DNA of 21,627 nt from positions 1 through 21,627 of IMG/VR virus record IMGVR_UViG_3300005451_000010, one strand, 5' to 3'. The notes beneath the pieces are model-generated. The model had not been told where the DNA came from. It worked only from the letters and a program-made list of their open reading frames with translations, and ran no database searches. A program made the translations under genes and the position numbers. This stretch comes from a virus. Shown here one piece after another: positions 14,485-21,622 of the stretch. Each line of letters starts with the position of its first letter. Position 1 is the first letter of the stretch.

Positions 14485-14528
14485 GAGTTATCCCTGAGAG
14501 GGCGATAAGCCCTCCCAGGGAATAACTC
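14485..14528. other. Strong 44-nt hairpin between head and neck blocks
   Basis: The outer arms pair 14485-14496 with 14516-14528 (with one bulged base), and an inner 6-bp stem GAGGGC/GCCCTC closes on the loop GATAA (14504-14508). On the minus strand there is no T-run after the stem, so it is not a standard terminator. It fills the gap between the capsid-block stop (TAG, 14536-14534) and the next ATG (14478). An RNA-processing site, a transcript-end protector for the abundant capsid mRNA, or a translation-blocking element for the zinc-ribbon gene are plausible readings. Confidence 0.75.
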
Positions 14529-14533
14529 GTCTG

Positions 14534-14947
14534 CTAGTAACCTTGTGCAACGCGACCCTTTTCCCAAATAATGGTCGAGGGCACCAAGCTTGTGCCGTTG
14601 GCTGCCATCAGACCGTTATTAAACTGCATGGGAGGATCGAAGTTCACAACTGTTATCGACGCCGTTGACGCCGCATTCACCCGCACGCGGAAGTTCCCAG
14701 TTTGCGCGATATTCGTGATACCTGCGCTGGACGCTGAATCAAAGAGCGTCACAAAGTCTGTGACGGCCCCTGTTCCCAGGATCACGGAATAAACCACTGC
14801 CGCACCCGTGGAAATACCAATTACGGACGTATTTCCATTGATGACCGAGACGCTCTTTGCGCCCCGGACGCCGGAAGCGGCGTATAAGGCACTGCCCAGA
14901 AACAGCATCAAACCCAAGACGAAACAAACCGCCGATTTATTTTTCAT
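14534..14947 (-). CDS. Signal-peptide-bearing beta protein of capsid-decoration type
   Basis: The start is ATG 14947, nine bases after AAGGAGG, which itself spans the capsid TAA; the ATG 12 codons upstream lies only two bases from that site and is rejected. The product is 137 aa. Residues 1-23 (MKNKSAVCFVLGLMLFLGSA, then LYA) form a strong signal peptide. The mature 114 residues form a beta domain: VVYSVILGTGAVTDFVTLFD, then a strand pair and F-N-N-G-L-M-A, ending in STIIWEKG. Such 'x-V-Y-x-V-x-V-x-x-x-G' and 'F-x-x-G-L' patterns belong to small phage decoration- or fibre-type domains. A relative, by pattern, is the protein at 16743-17093. No mature cysteines are present. The gene follows the major capsid protein. 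Secretion of a capsid-associated domain would be remarkable. Confidence 0.75.
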   Translation of the reverse strand: MKNKSAVCFVLGLMLFLGSALYAASGVRGAKSVSVINGNTSVIGISTGAAVVYSVILGTGAVTDFVTLFDSASSAGITNIAQTGNFRVRVNAASTASITVVNFDPPMQFNNGLMAANGTSLVPSTIIWEKGRVAQGY

Positions 14948-14961
14948 AGGTTCATTCCTCC

Positions 14962-15828
14962 TTAAGCCGCGCTCGTGATCCATGCAGCGTGGTTATCCCG
15001 AAGGGTTGCCACACCGTATAGAGCCGAGCCTGCGTAGTTGGTGCTGTACCGAATACGCGCGAACTTTTCCAGTTTGAAGTCTCTCTGCATAACGACGCCG
15101 AAAGCCTCCTTGTGGAAAAGCACGTTATCACGTTTTGAAGACGTCGTTGTCACCCGCGTTGTAACCACGACCGGCGTGCCGTAAAGCCCAACAATGCGTC
15201 CGTCGCCTACCTGAATGCCCTTGGAAAACCCCGTCGTATTGGCAAGCGTGAACTTGTCAATCGTCAGGAGGTCCGAGTGCGCAACAGGAGCTAAGACCCA
15301 CGTCCGATCTTCTTTGGGGACTTCCAGATCATCCAACAGTCTCTGACCTAAGAGAACTTTGGGATCACTGAACGCCCCGCCTGTCGTGTCCGTGTTGGTC
15401 GTCAAGGACGCCACCAGCGCCAGAACGTCGTCATCCTGTTTTTGCGCAATGGCTTTCCCGAACGCTTCCGAGAACTCCGTTTCCCATTCCAGCACGGCCT
15501 GAGCGTCTACAATGTCCACCAAGTCAGCGGATACGTTCTTCCACTTGTTGATGGTAATCGTCGCCACCGTAGGACTCACTTCGGTGTTGGTGAAGGAACC
15601 GTCCGTCGTTGAGATGTCCGTGGTCGAGAGAGACGGAAAGATTTGGAATGTAACACGATCTCCCGCCTTCTTGATTTGGCCCTGAACCAGCGAATCTCCT
15701 TCAACGCCGTTCAAGCATTTCACCCACACTTTTGACGCGGCGTATCGGGCTTTTAACGCGCGGGTTCTAAGCCACGCGGGTACAGCCGTTGATACGCCGG
15801 TACTGTCTAATCCTGTTTCGTTAGCCAT
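14962..15828 (-). CDS. Major capsid protein (HK97-like fold expected)
   Basis: The protein has 288 residues from ATG 15828, with AAGGA nine bases upstream. It carries 'G-D-R-V-T-F-Q-I-F-P-S-L' followed by acidic, Thr-rich 'S-P-T-V-A-T-I-T-I-N-K-W-K', then D-L-V-D-I-V-D-A-Q-A and a long helix (EFSEAFGKAIAQKQDDDVL). This order (extended strand, E-loop region, spine helix) is common to capsid proteins of the T7/P22-like HK97-fold group. The C-terminal part contains V-G-L-Y-G-T-P-V-V-V-T-T-R-V and ends with F-A-R-I-R-Y-S-T-N-Y-A-G-S-A-L-Y-G-V-A, which fit the P/A-domain. It lies between a scaffold-like and a decoration-type gene, as expected. It has one cysteine, and no signal peptide. Confidence 0.88.
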   Translation of the reverse strand: MANETGLDSTGVSTAVPAWLRTRALKARYAASKVWVKCLNGVEGDSLVQGQIKKAGDRVTFQIFPSLSTTDISTTDGSFTNTEVSPTVATITINKWKNVSADLVDIVDAQAVLEWETEFSEAFGKAIAQKQDDDVLALVASLTTNTDTTGGAFSDPKVLLGQRLLDDLEVPKEDRTWVLAPVAHSDLLTIDKFTLANTTGFSKGIQVGDGRIVGLYGTPVVVTTRVTTTSSKRDNVLFHKEAFGVVMQRDFKLEKFARIRYSTNYAGSALYGVATLRDNHAAWITSAA

Positions 15829-15849
15829 GATTGGCTATCCTTCAATTTT

Positions 15850-16686
15850 TTAAGGTTTCATTCGTCCCTGTCGTGAAGCGAGCTTAAATTCCGCATCTAA
15901 GGCGTTCCATTGTTTCGTCTGCTCTTCCGTCCAGGTGCGAGGATCCGGCGGAAATTTGGCTAGTTCCGCGTTCATGCTCGCGCTCGTCCAGATTCGAGGT
16001 CCGCCCGTTCCAGTCGCAGTCCCTATCGGATGCGCCGCTTTACGCTTTAAGTCGCCTTTATCAGCGACCCCTTTCTCCCTGTTCCAGAGATAAACCGCGT
16101 AGTCGGCGCGTTCCATGGGACGCATACTTTTGACAGCAGGGCGTTCCCTGAGCATTTCCGCCAATTCGTCTTCCTCAGATACCGTCAGCTTCAGTTGGTC
16201 CTGAATGAGTTTAGTGGCTTCCAACGTTTCCTGTTTCCAATCCGAAGTCTCTTGGTCCGCTTGCCGGGTCTGCTGGAGATTTTCCATGATGCGTTTTTCC
16301 ATCTCCGACAAATGCCCGCTCAAACGTTCATCTAAGACTTCTTCAGGAGACTCCCAGAACGTCCGCGAAGGTTTCTGGCCCTGACCTCTTTTCAGTTGCT
16401 GCTCAAACTGCGCGAGCCGGTCATTGATCGCCTGGACTTCAGCGTCCCGTTGCTTCAGCCGCTCGCGCAGTTCAAAGATCGTCCGGTTTTTAGACGGAAA
16501 CGATCGCCGAGTATCAGTCCCATTAGCCTTGCCACTATCGGAGTCCTCTTGCGAGGCTCCGGCGTTGGTCGATTCCTCTTTCGAGGCGTGAGGCGCGACT
16601 GTCCCTCTATCGGTCGAACCCGACTCTGTTTTTTCGGTCGCTTCACCCGTTGCCGGGTCGATTGTGGCTGTTTGGATGTCGTCCAT
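15850..16686 (-). CDS. Scaffold-like capsid assembly protein
   Basis: The 278-aa product has an acidic, Ser/Thr/Glu-rich, low-complexity N-terminus (about 1-60), a coiled-coil core (about 68-110 and 125-180; ELRERLKQRDAEVQAINDRL) and a basic C-terminus (ASRQGRMKP). This acidic, helical, then basic design is that of phage scaffolding proteins, in which the basic end binds the coat protein. It lies immediately upstream of the major capsid gene with a 21-base gap. There are no cysteines and no enzymatic motif. The start is ATG 16686; its ribosome site is weak (AGAGACG further up). In the 56-base gap upstream a small hairpin (GTCTC/GAGAC) is visible. An alternative identity as a phage head protein with protease is not supported, since no catalytic triad is visible. 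Confidence 0.8.
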   Translation of the reverse strand: MDDIQTATIDPATGEATEKTESGSTDRGTVAPHASKEESTNAGASQEDSDSGKANGTDTRRSFPSKNRTIFELRERLKQRDAEVQAINDRLAQFEQQLKRGQGQKPSRTFWESPEEVLDERLSGHLSEMEKRIMENLQQTRQADQETSDWKQETLEATKLIQDQLKLTVSEEDELAEMLRERPAVKSMRPMERADYAVYLWNREKGVADKGDLKRKAAHPIGTATGTGGPRIWTSASMNAELAKFPPDPRTWTEEQTKQWNALDAEFKLASRQGRMKP

Positions 16687-16742
16687 GATGTTTCATCGTC
16701 TCTTTCTGCCCTGAGACTTTAGCTGGGGCGTTCAGCCGTTTG

Positions 16743-17093
16743 CTAGTAGCAATCGTATAGAATCGTCGAGACTTGCGTCCCGGTGCTGGTATAAATCAAG
16801 CCGCCTGGAAAAACCGCCCGATATTCGTAACTCCCTAAACTCCTCGGATCAATCGGGCCCAGCTGATTGACGTTGGTAAACGTAAAACTGGAATCCGCAA
16901 GCGTCATCCCGGACGCTTGGCCCCCTGCCGAAGAAATAATCACCTTGTAAACAATGCTATTTCGACTGCCGGCGCATAAAACGCCAACCGGAACGCCTGC
17001 CATTGTCGTGGATGACCTCCAGACCGATTCCATCGCCTGCGCGCAAACCGGCAAAAAAGCCAGCATCAAGAAAAATAAAAGTTTGTTCATCAC
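16743..17093 (-). CDS. Signal-peptide-bearing beta protein of decoration type
   Basis: The start may be GTG at 17093 (GTGA overlap) or ATG at 17090 (TGATG); GAGGAG lies upstream at good spacing for both. Residues 1-21 (MMNKLLFFLMLAFLPVCAQA) form a strong signal peptide with A-Q-A before M-E. The mature part is about 95 residues, mostly beta (IVYKVIISSAGGQASGMTLA), then R-A-V-F-P-G-G-L-I-Y-T-S-T-G-T, ending in LYDCY. Pattern and size match the protein after the capsid gene, and I regard both as the same kind of small phage decoration- or fibre-type domain. Two mature cysteines are seen. It is set between the portal block and the scaffold gene. The stop is TAG. Confidence 0.72.
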   Translation of the reverse strand: MMNKLLFFLMLAFLPVCAQAMESVWRSSTTMAGVPVGVLCAGSRNSIVYKVIISSAGGQASGMTLADSSFTFTNVNQLGPIDPRSLGSYEYRAVFPGGLIYTSTGTQVSTILYDCY

Positions 17094-17386
17094 GGATTCT
17101 CTCCTCTGGGAATTTTAAGTTCATCCAATAACGCATTGACCGGATTGGTCTCTTGATTGGATGCTTCCTGCTCCATTTTTTCCAAAGCCCGCAAGTGCGC
17201 TGTAACCGCTACTTTAAACCCCTTTTCCTGGCCGGACCAGTAACGCCAGGCCGATTCTTGGCCGCGTGAAGCCGCGCGGTCCCGGGCTTCTTCAATTTTG
17301 GATACTTGATGCAGCCATTCCGTCTGTAGAACGGCCCAGCCGGGTGACTCCACCAGCGTTTTCAATTTCAAGTAATCGTTGTTCAC
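17090..17386 (-). CDS. Small helical protein between portal and scaffold
   Basis: The gene encodes 98 residues and starts with GTG at 17386, overlapping the portal stop (GTGA), with GGAGG a few bases upstream. It is charged and helical throughout: 'L-K-L-K-T-L-V-E-S-P-G-W-A-V-L', then HLRALEKMEQEASN. The opening 'L-x-x-L-x-E-S-P-G-W-x-V-L' is one I recognise from short proteins next to portal genes in environmental phages, where the role is unknown. It ends with LLDELKIPRG. A role as portal-capsid assembly helper is possible by position only. Confidence 0.7.
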   Translation of the reverse strand: MNNDYLKLKTLVESPGWAVLQTEWLHQVSKIEEARDRAASRGQESAWRYWSGQEKGFKVAVTAHLRALEKMEQEASNQETNPVNALLDELKIPRGENP

Positions 17387-19137
17387 AGTGCCTCCGCGTA
17401 ACGTCCGACAGATTCTTGATTGGCCGCCGCTCCTAACGACCCAGCATGTGATTTTAAATGGCCCAGTACCGCTTCCGCCTGGTCCGCCGCGTTCGGCATA
17501 ACAGCTTGCGGCGCGTTTGGCGCGGGCGCGGTCATTCCCGGCAACTGCGGGATCGTCTGCCAGACAGATTTCGGGTTCATGCCAACACCGCGAGCGAATT
17601 CCTCTACGAAGGGTTCCAGGTTCACCTGCCCCAACTGCGGGTTTTGATTGCGGATACTGGACACCACCTGCAAGAATTGAAGCAAGTCTTTGTTCCGTTG
17701 CGGACGGAAATCTTTGTCCGTCACGACTTTGGTCGCCACTTCCACGTCAACCGCCAGGTCGGAGGGATAAACTTTCAGCCCTTCGTCGCGGCCTGTCACA
17801 GCCAGCGAAAACGCTTTGTCCAAAAAGGTCATGTTATTTTCGTGCATCTTGGACACGTGCTCGCGCAAAAGAGATTCGGAAATGTTTTCCGCAATCACCG
17901 ACAATCTCCGTACAGCTTCTGTCTGGGCAATAGAGGATTCGGTAGCGGAAGCCTGGGTCACAATCGCTTGCAAGTTATCAGACGCGCCGGAGGTCGTCCG
18001 AAAATCCGTTTTCATCATGGTGTCCATCTGTAACCCGAAGTTGATCGCTTCAATCTGTGGACGGAGGGCCTTTAAGGAATTTTCCACGTCGGTTTCCACT
18101 TCAATCACACCCCAGGGCTTCGCTTTCAACTGCGCCGACTTGATGTTGGCGCTCCGGGACGCCAGCCAAATGTTAAAAAGGCTGAAAATCAACACGTCGT
18201 GCATCCGGCCCATATTGAAATTGATCTCCGGCTGTTTGGCTTCCCCAATCGAACCCACGCCGTACCCGTAGGGTTCCAGCTCAAACTCGTTTAAATGCGC
18301 CACCGTAAACGGCTGGCGTTTGTACACGGACTTGTGCGCTTTCAACGTCGCGTTGTCGTTTAACGTCGCCGCGCAGAATTCGCCTGTCGGACTCGATTTC
18401 AAAGGCCCGTAATAAATCACCAGCTGATACATCTTGGAGGTCTGACTGGACGATCCTAGATAGGACTGATACCCCGCATTGGCAAGCCGGGCGTTCACTT
18501 CCGGCGGGATGTTTTTGGTTTGACTGGAAAGAGTCAACGCGTCTTCCATCACCTGCGGGTCCCAGACGTCCGGCATTTTATGGCTCATCGCGCGCAACTG
18601 ATCTTCCGTCACAAAATCCAGCACGAATTTCCAGGGGGAAGACCCGATATCAAAACACAACGGATCAAAACCCGTCTGTAAGAGACTCCTCGGCACAAAA
18701 TCCGTCGCTTCAAAGTAAGGGGTATTCACAACCCACGGTTCTTCTACCATGACCGTCCCGAACAATGCGGCGGACCGGCAGGCTTTCAAAAGTTTGCGGT
18801 TGTAGCGCGTGGCCGTCATCTGCCAGCCCACCACCGATTCCGCTGTCCATAAATCTTCTTGAGTGACCATCGGGTTATTCGACAAAAATTGGAAATTGGG
18901 CTGAGCCGCCGTTAAAGCCCGATAGAGAAACGTAGCGATAGCTTCCGTGGCGCGAGTCGTTTCCGTGGACTGCGGATTGGCAAACCCGGACAGGTCCGCT
19001 GGACGGGTCGGCTTTAAGAGACGCCAGAAATCCGCCATGGTGTTAAAACGCAAAAGTTTACTCTGCATCCGGGTATGCCAGAAGTCCACTTTTTCTTTGA
19101 TTTCCAGATGCACGTCGCCGATTTCAGGGTCAATCAT
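17383..19137 (-). CDS. Portal protein
   Basis: The portal forms the ring at the DNA-entry vertex and joins the terminase during packaging and the adaptor afterwards. The start is ATG 19137, overlapping the large terminase TGA (ATGA); a start six codons earlier (19155) is open but has a weaker context. The product is 584 aa. The N-terminal part 'S-T-E-T-T-R-A-T-E-A-I-A-T-F-L-Y' and the later 'R-Q-P-F-T-V-A-H-L', E-P-Y-G-Y-G-V-G-S-I-G-E-A-K-Q-P-E-I-N-F-N motif are the signature of podovirus-type portals (pattern Y-G-x-G-x-G then Q-x-E-I-N). The C-terminus is Ala/Pro/Gln-rich (PGMTAPAPNAPQAVM) and probably disordered or barrel-like. Three cysteines are visible in 584 residues. Gene order, terminase then portal then scaffold, fits. 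Confidence 0.9.
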   Translation of the reverse strand: MIDPEIGDVHLEIKEKVDFWHTRMQSKLLRFNTMADFWRLLKPTRPADLSGFANPQSTETTRATEAIATFLYRALTAAQPNFQFLSNNPMVTQEDLWTAESVVGWQMTATRYNRKLLKACRSAALFGTVMVEEPWVVNTPYFEATDFVPRSLLQTGFDPLCFDIGSSPWKFVLDFVTEDQLRAMSHKMPDVWDPQVMEDALTLSSQTKNIPPEVNARLANAGYQSYLGSSSQTSKMYQLVIYYGPLKSSPTGEFCAATLNDNATLKAHKSVYKRQPFTVAHLNEFELEPYGYGVGSIGEAKQPEINFNMGRMHDVLIFSLFNIWLASRSANIKSAQLKAKPWGVIEVETDVENSLKALRPQIEAINFGLQMDTMMKTDFRTTSGASDNLQAIVTQASATESSIAQTEAVRRLSVIAENISESLLREHVSKMHENNMTFLDKAFSLAVTGRDEGLKVYPSDLAVDVEVATKVVTDKDFRPQRNKDLLQFLQVVSSIRNQNPQLGQVNLEPFVEEFARGVGMNPKSVWQTIPQLPGMTAPAPNAPQAVMPNAADQAEAVLGHLKSHAGSLGAAANQESVGRYAEAL

Positions 19138-20531
19138 TGAAAGTACCCGTCCCAAATCTTGTCAAACTGAAATCCGCCCAAGGGTTCGTCGTTTTCCACT
19201 TTCCAATGGGGCCTGGCTAAGGCCGCCTTTTCTTTCCGGTACTCCGCCGCTTTTTCGTCGTGCGTCAGTTCTTTCTTGTACGGACCTAAAAACAATTCGT
19301 ACTGCAGCATCTCCACTAAATAATGCAGAGCGTCCACCAAATCCTGCGCGCTCGTTTCGTCTGTCTTTTCCATCAACGTGTCTTTCCATTCGTACATCAA
19401 AAGCTGCTTCCAGAGTTTCGGACAGCGGTCTTTGTCAATCAGAAGCCGGTTCTGACGTAACAGTTCCTGGATCATTGATCGGCTGTGTTTCTTGTCGCGG
19501 CTGGAAGGAATCAACGGAGAAATCCCAGCGTTCCGAAAATGCCAGATCACCGACAAGCCTTTCATGGCCGGGTCTTCCTTGGCAGCGTCATGCGAAATGG
19601 CGGTCCGGTCCACCTGCTCAGCATCCGAGGTCATGCCTTTCACCAGTTCCGCCTGAGCCGGCGCAGATAAGTTATTGTCGGCGTACTCGCGGTAAATGCA
19701 AAGTTTGTTGCTGCGAATGTCCGCCCACAACACACCTGTGTCATCTCGCATACCCCAGTCAATGGACCGATAAACTTTCCCGACAGGGACCGACAACTTA
19801 GCAACATGATGCTCTGGCGAAAGCGCCGAAAAAACGCGCCCGACGCTCGATTCGTACTCCGCTAAATATTCCTGACGCCAGATCGCCTCGGAATCGCAGG
19901 AACGCCGGGCATCTTCAATCTCGTCTACGGACAGGTGCGGATTGTCGAAAATCGTGTAGTGAAACACCGCCCACTTGTTTTCACCTCGCGCCATGGATCT
20001 CAGAGCCTCCTGCTCCAAATCGTAAAACCAGTTGTAGCCTTTGGGCGTCCCAATAAACAGGCAGGGGGCTAACTTCGGAATTAAGTTCGGACGTAACACC
20101 TCGTGCCAAACTTCTTTGCGCTGGTACGGCGCTTCTTCTAACGTGGCAGACGACGGCGCTGGACCGCGCAGGGAATCCGGGTCATCAGACCCCATCAACA
20201 AAAGCTGCGAGCCGTTCTGCAACAGCAAACTTAAATCCTGTTCGTTCGGGCGTTTGGCAATGGCTTCCTGCGGGATCATGCGCTTGAATTCCGACCAGGA
20301 AATCAGTTTCGCCATCTTGTAGGTGGGCGCTATGTGCCAGTGCGTCTTCCCAGGCGAACCAATCCAGTCTAAACCCTTCTTCTGGGAATAAACTGTCTTC
20401 CCAAATTTCCGGCCAGCCCGCACAATCTTAAACCGCGCCGGATGCGCGTCGATCACAGATTGCGCGGGCGTCAGCTTCAAATCCAGCTTGTAAACTTTCC
20501 GCTTCTTTTCAGCAGACGTCAACAGGTCCAT
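19134..20531 (-). CDS. terL: Terminase large subunit (ATPase and nuclease)
   Basis: TerL drives DNA into the procapsid and cuts the concatemer. The 465-aa product has Walker A at residues 38-46 (RAGRKFGKT), a Walker B-like hydrophobic strand ending in L-E-E-A (E132, E133) rather than the common D-E, and a coupling motif G-T-P-K-G at 161-165. The nuclease half has S-I-D-W-G with D258, S-H-D-A-A with D315, and D-L-V-D-A-L with D397/D400, consistent with the RuvC-like metal centre. Length is on the short side but intact. The start ATG 20531 shares a base with the upstream TGA (TGATG). The Walker B replacement by Glu should not abolish activity but is unusual. Packaging mode (pac or cos) cannot be told from it. 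Confidence 0.93.
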   Translation of the reverse strand: MDLLTSAEKKRKVYKLDLKLTPAQSVIDAHPARFKIVRAGRKFGKTVYSQKKGLDWIGSPGKTHWHIAPTYKMAKLISWSEFKRMIPQEAIAKRPNEQDLSLLLQNGSQLLLMGSDDPDSLRGPAPSSATLEEAPYQRKEVWHEVLRPNLIPKLAPCLFIGTPKGYNWFYDLEQEALRSMARGENKWAVFHYTIFDNPHLSVDEIEDARRSCDSEAIWRQEYLAEYESSVGRVFSALSPEHHVAKLSVPVGKVYRSIDWGMRDDTGVLWADIRSNKLCIYREYADNNLSAPAQAELVKGMTSDAEQVDRTAISHDAAKEDPAMKGLSVIWHFRNAGISPLIPSSRDKKHSRSMIQELLRQNRLLIDKDRCPKLWKQLLMYEWKDTLMEKTDETSAQDLVDALHYLVEMLQYELFLGPYKKELTHDEKAAEYRKEKAALARPHWKVENDEPLGGFQFDKIWDGYFQ

Positions 20532-20716
20532 CAGCGTGGGCGCCTTTCCCCTAACACCTTCTTCAACGGACTTCTCGAAAAGTCGCGGATCGTCTCTAAC
20601 AGCTGGCTCTTCGCTATCTTCGCGGCTTGTGGACTGTATCCCGCGTCTGTCTTGCCTTTCTTGATCGACTCCGCTATCCCGAACAGTCTTCTTTGACGCT
20701 CAGATACGCTGGGCAT
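20531..20716 (-). CDS. Small basic protein with phage 'SxxQRRLFG' motif
   Basis: The 61-aa product starts at ATG 20716, overlapping the upstream gene by 17 bases. The sequence opens MPSVSERQRRLFGIAESIKK, with Ser-Pro/Lys-rich later half (AKIAKSQLLETIRDFSRSPL). It matches a small phage protein motif I recall (the DUF3008-like type: S-x-x-Q-x-x-F-x-G then K/A-x-x-A, then D-F-A/S). Members sit near terminases, and function is not known to me. The basic, helical nature would allow nucleic-acid or terminase binding. The tight coupling to TerL suggests a part in packaging. Confidence 0.72.
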   Translation of the reverse strand: MPSVSERQRRLFGIAESIKKGKTDAGYSPQAAKIAKSQLLETIRDFSRSPLKKVLGERRPR

Positions 20717-20888
20717 GAAGAACCGCCTCCTCCGGCACGTAAACCTCTGCGCCGGGAATCTTCCGGATGTCGTCCGAACCGCAGTTCCAACAGGTAAACG
20801 CGCCCTTCAAAATCGGTATCCCACGCACTAAAATGCCACCTTTGCACACGTTACACCAAGCCATCCAATCCCCGCGTTTGCATTTCAT
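20700..20888 (-). CDS. Small zinc-ribbon protein in the packaging block
   Basis: The 62-aa product starts at ATG 20888, overlapping the upstream stop (ATGA). It holds C12-x2-C15 and C33-x2-C36 (CNVC, then CWNC), a minimal zinc ribbon, with an extra C3 and an acidic tail. Spacing of 17 residues between the knuckles is typical. It stands between the small-terminase-like gene, which also carries a ribbon, and the 61-aa basic protein. A role in packaging, DNA binding or regulation is possible, but nothing decides. Confidence 0.7.
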   Translation of the reverse strand: MKCKRGDWMAWCNVCKGGILVRGIPILKGAFTCWNCGSDDIRKIPGAEVYVPEEAVLHAQRI

Positions 20889-21502
20889 GACGGTTCCGTC
20901 TCAAAGACAATCTCCGTCTTGTCAAACGCGTGCTGAATCCGTTCCACCTTGGGAATTAATCGCGACCCTAATTCTTTCCAGGCCTCCACATTCTCACGGC
21001 TCGGCTTGAAAACCTCAACCGTCTTCTTCACAACAACCGCCCCTGAACAAACCGGACAACTCACCTGAACTTGCATGTCGTCCCCGCGCCCGCTCTCAAC
21101 GTCGTAGGCCGTCAGTTCCCGCTTCTCACGACACCCTGCGCAAAACGCCGTGTACCGCTCCCGCTTCCCATCGGCGCTTTCCTTGCCAAAACGGTACCAC
21201 CACTCCACGGTCACACCTTGCTTGATGCTTAACTCCTGCATCTTCGCCGCCACAAACGCCAGAAATTTCTTCGACCCCAGAAAACGCGTCGCCCAGTCTT
21301 CCGTCTCGTCTACCGCCAATGCCGCCGCCCCTACAGACTTCATCTTCTGTAACGCTAAGAAAAATTCCATCTGCTTACGGCTGAACACAAACGGTTTCCC
21401 GTCAGCCGTCAACGCTGTCACAAACACCTTGTTGCCGATAATGAGGGCGTGGGTTGCGTCCGAGGCGAGCGATCGCGAAAGGTCTTTACTGTCCTGCGCC
21501 AT
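20885..21502 (-). CDS. Probable terminase small subunit with C-terminal zinc ribbon
   Basis: The start is taken as ATG 21502 (205 aa); a TTG at 21520 is also open, and neither has a good ribosome site. Residues 41-110 are helical and read like the DNA-binding part of small terminases: FSRKQMEFFLALQK, an Ala-rich helix (VGAAALAVDE), W-A-T-R-F-L, then FVAAKMQELS and a V-T-V-E-W-W segment. This matches the Terminase_2-type order (Q-x-x-F-x-x-x-x-L, then G/A-rich turn, then a K-M-x-E helix). Residues 121-152 hold C121-x2-C124 and C149-x2-C152, a zinc ribbon not usual in this family. It lies directly upstream of the packaging genes, where TerS is expected. It would recognise phage DNA and load TerL. 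The identity is inferred, not proven. Confidence 0.6.
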   Translation of the reverse strand: MAQDSKDLSRSLASDATHALIIGNKVFVTALTADGKPFVFSRKQMEFFLALQKMKSVGAAALAVDETEDWATRFLGSKKFLAFVAAKMQELSIKQGVTVEWWYRFGKESADGKRERYTAFCAGCREKRELTAYDVESGRGDDMQVQVSCPVCSGAVVVKKTVEVFKPSRENVEAWKELGSRLIPKVERIQHAFDKTEIVFETEPS

Positions 21503-21546
21503 AGCTGAGCGAATGAGCAAGGGGGATCAACCGCATTCCCATCCGC

Positions 21547-21622
21547 CAGTTGCCTCAGGCCTGGAGACAAAATTGAAAAAAGCCCGGAGAAACAACCGAA
21601 AGCAGTTGTCCCTCAGGGCCTG
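21547..21622. repeat. Imperfect direct repeat flanking the terminator
   Basis: On the plus strand, cagttgcctcaggcctg (21547-21563) recurs as cagttgtccctcagggcctg (21603-21622), with three inserted bases. The right copy forms part of the terminator stem; the left copy lies between the terminator and the small-terminase start. Each core (CTCAGGCC type) is also near palindromic. Binding of TerS or a late regulator is conceivable. No -10/-35 promoter is recognisable in the gap 21503-21575. Confidence 0.6.
21576..21619 (-). terminator. Intrinsic terminator upstream of the packaging genes
   Basis: The minus strand folds as a 15-bp stem (21619-21605 with 21596-21582), with one T-C mismatch and two G-T pairs, around an eight-base loop (21604-21597). 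Six Ts (21581-21576) follow at once. This is the full plan of a rho-independent terminator. It either ends the transcript of the next gene outside the window or is a leader terminator that controls late transcription by antitermination. Confidence 0.82.

Noticed and set aside
14485-14528. Rho-independent terminator after the capsid block
   Set aside because: The stem is strong, but no T-run follows on either strand.
14948-14983. Upstream ATG for the decoration-type protein after the capsid gene
   Set aside because: It lies two bases from AAGGAGG or inside the capsid gene and would bury the signal peptide 12 residues in; the ATG at 14947 is nine bases away and exposes it.
17458-18271. Several plus-strand open frames opposite the portal gene
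   Set aside because: They overlap each other and the portal, and have Arg/Cys/His-rich shadow composition without a ribosome site.
18947-19801. Long plus-strand open frame (284 codons) opposite terminase and portal
   Set aside because: It overlaps two well-supported minus-strand genes, has low-complexity Ser/Arg/Pro composition typical of an antisense shadow, and shows no recognisable domain.
21486-21542. 18-codon reading frame overlapping the small-terminase start, possible leader peptide
   Set aside because: No clear ribosome site, and no sign of conservation can be seen; too short to support.
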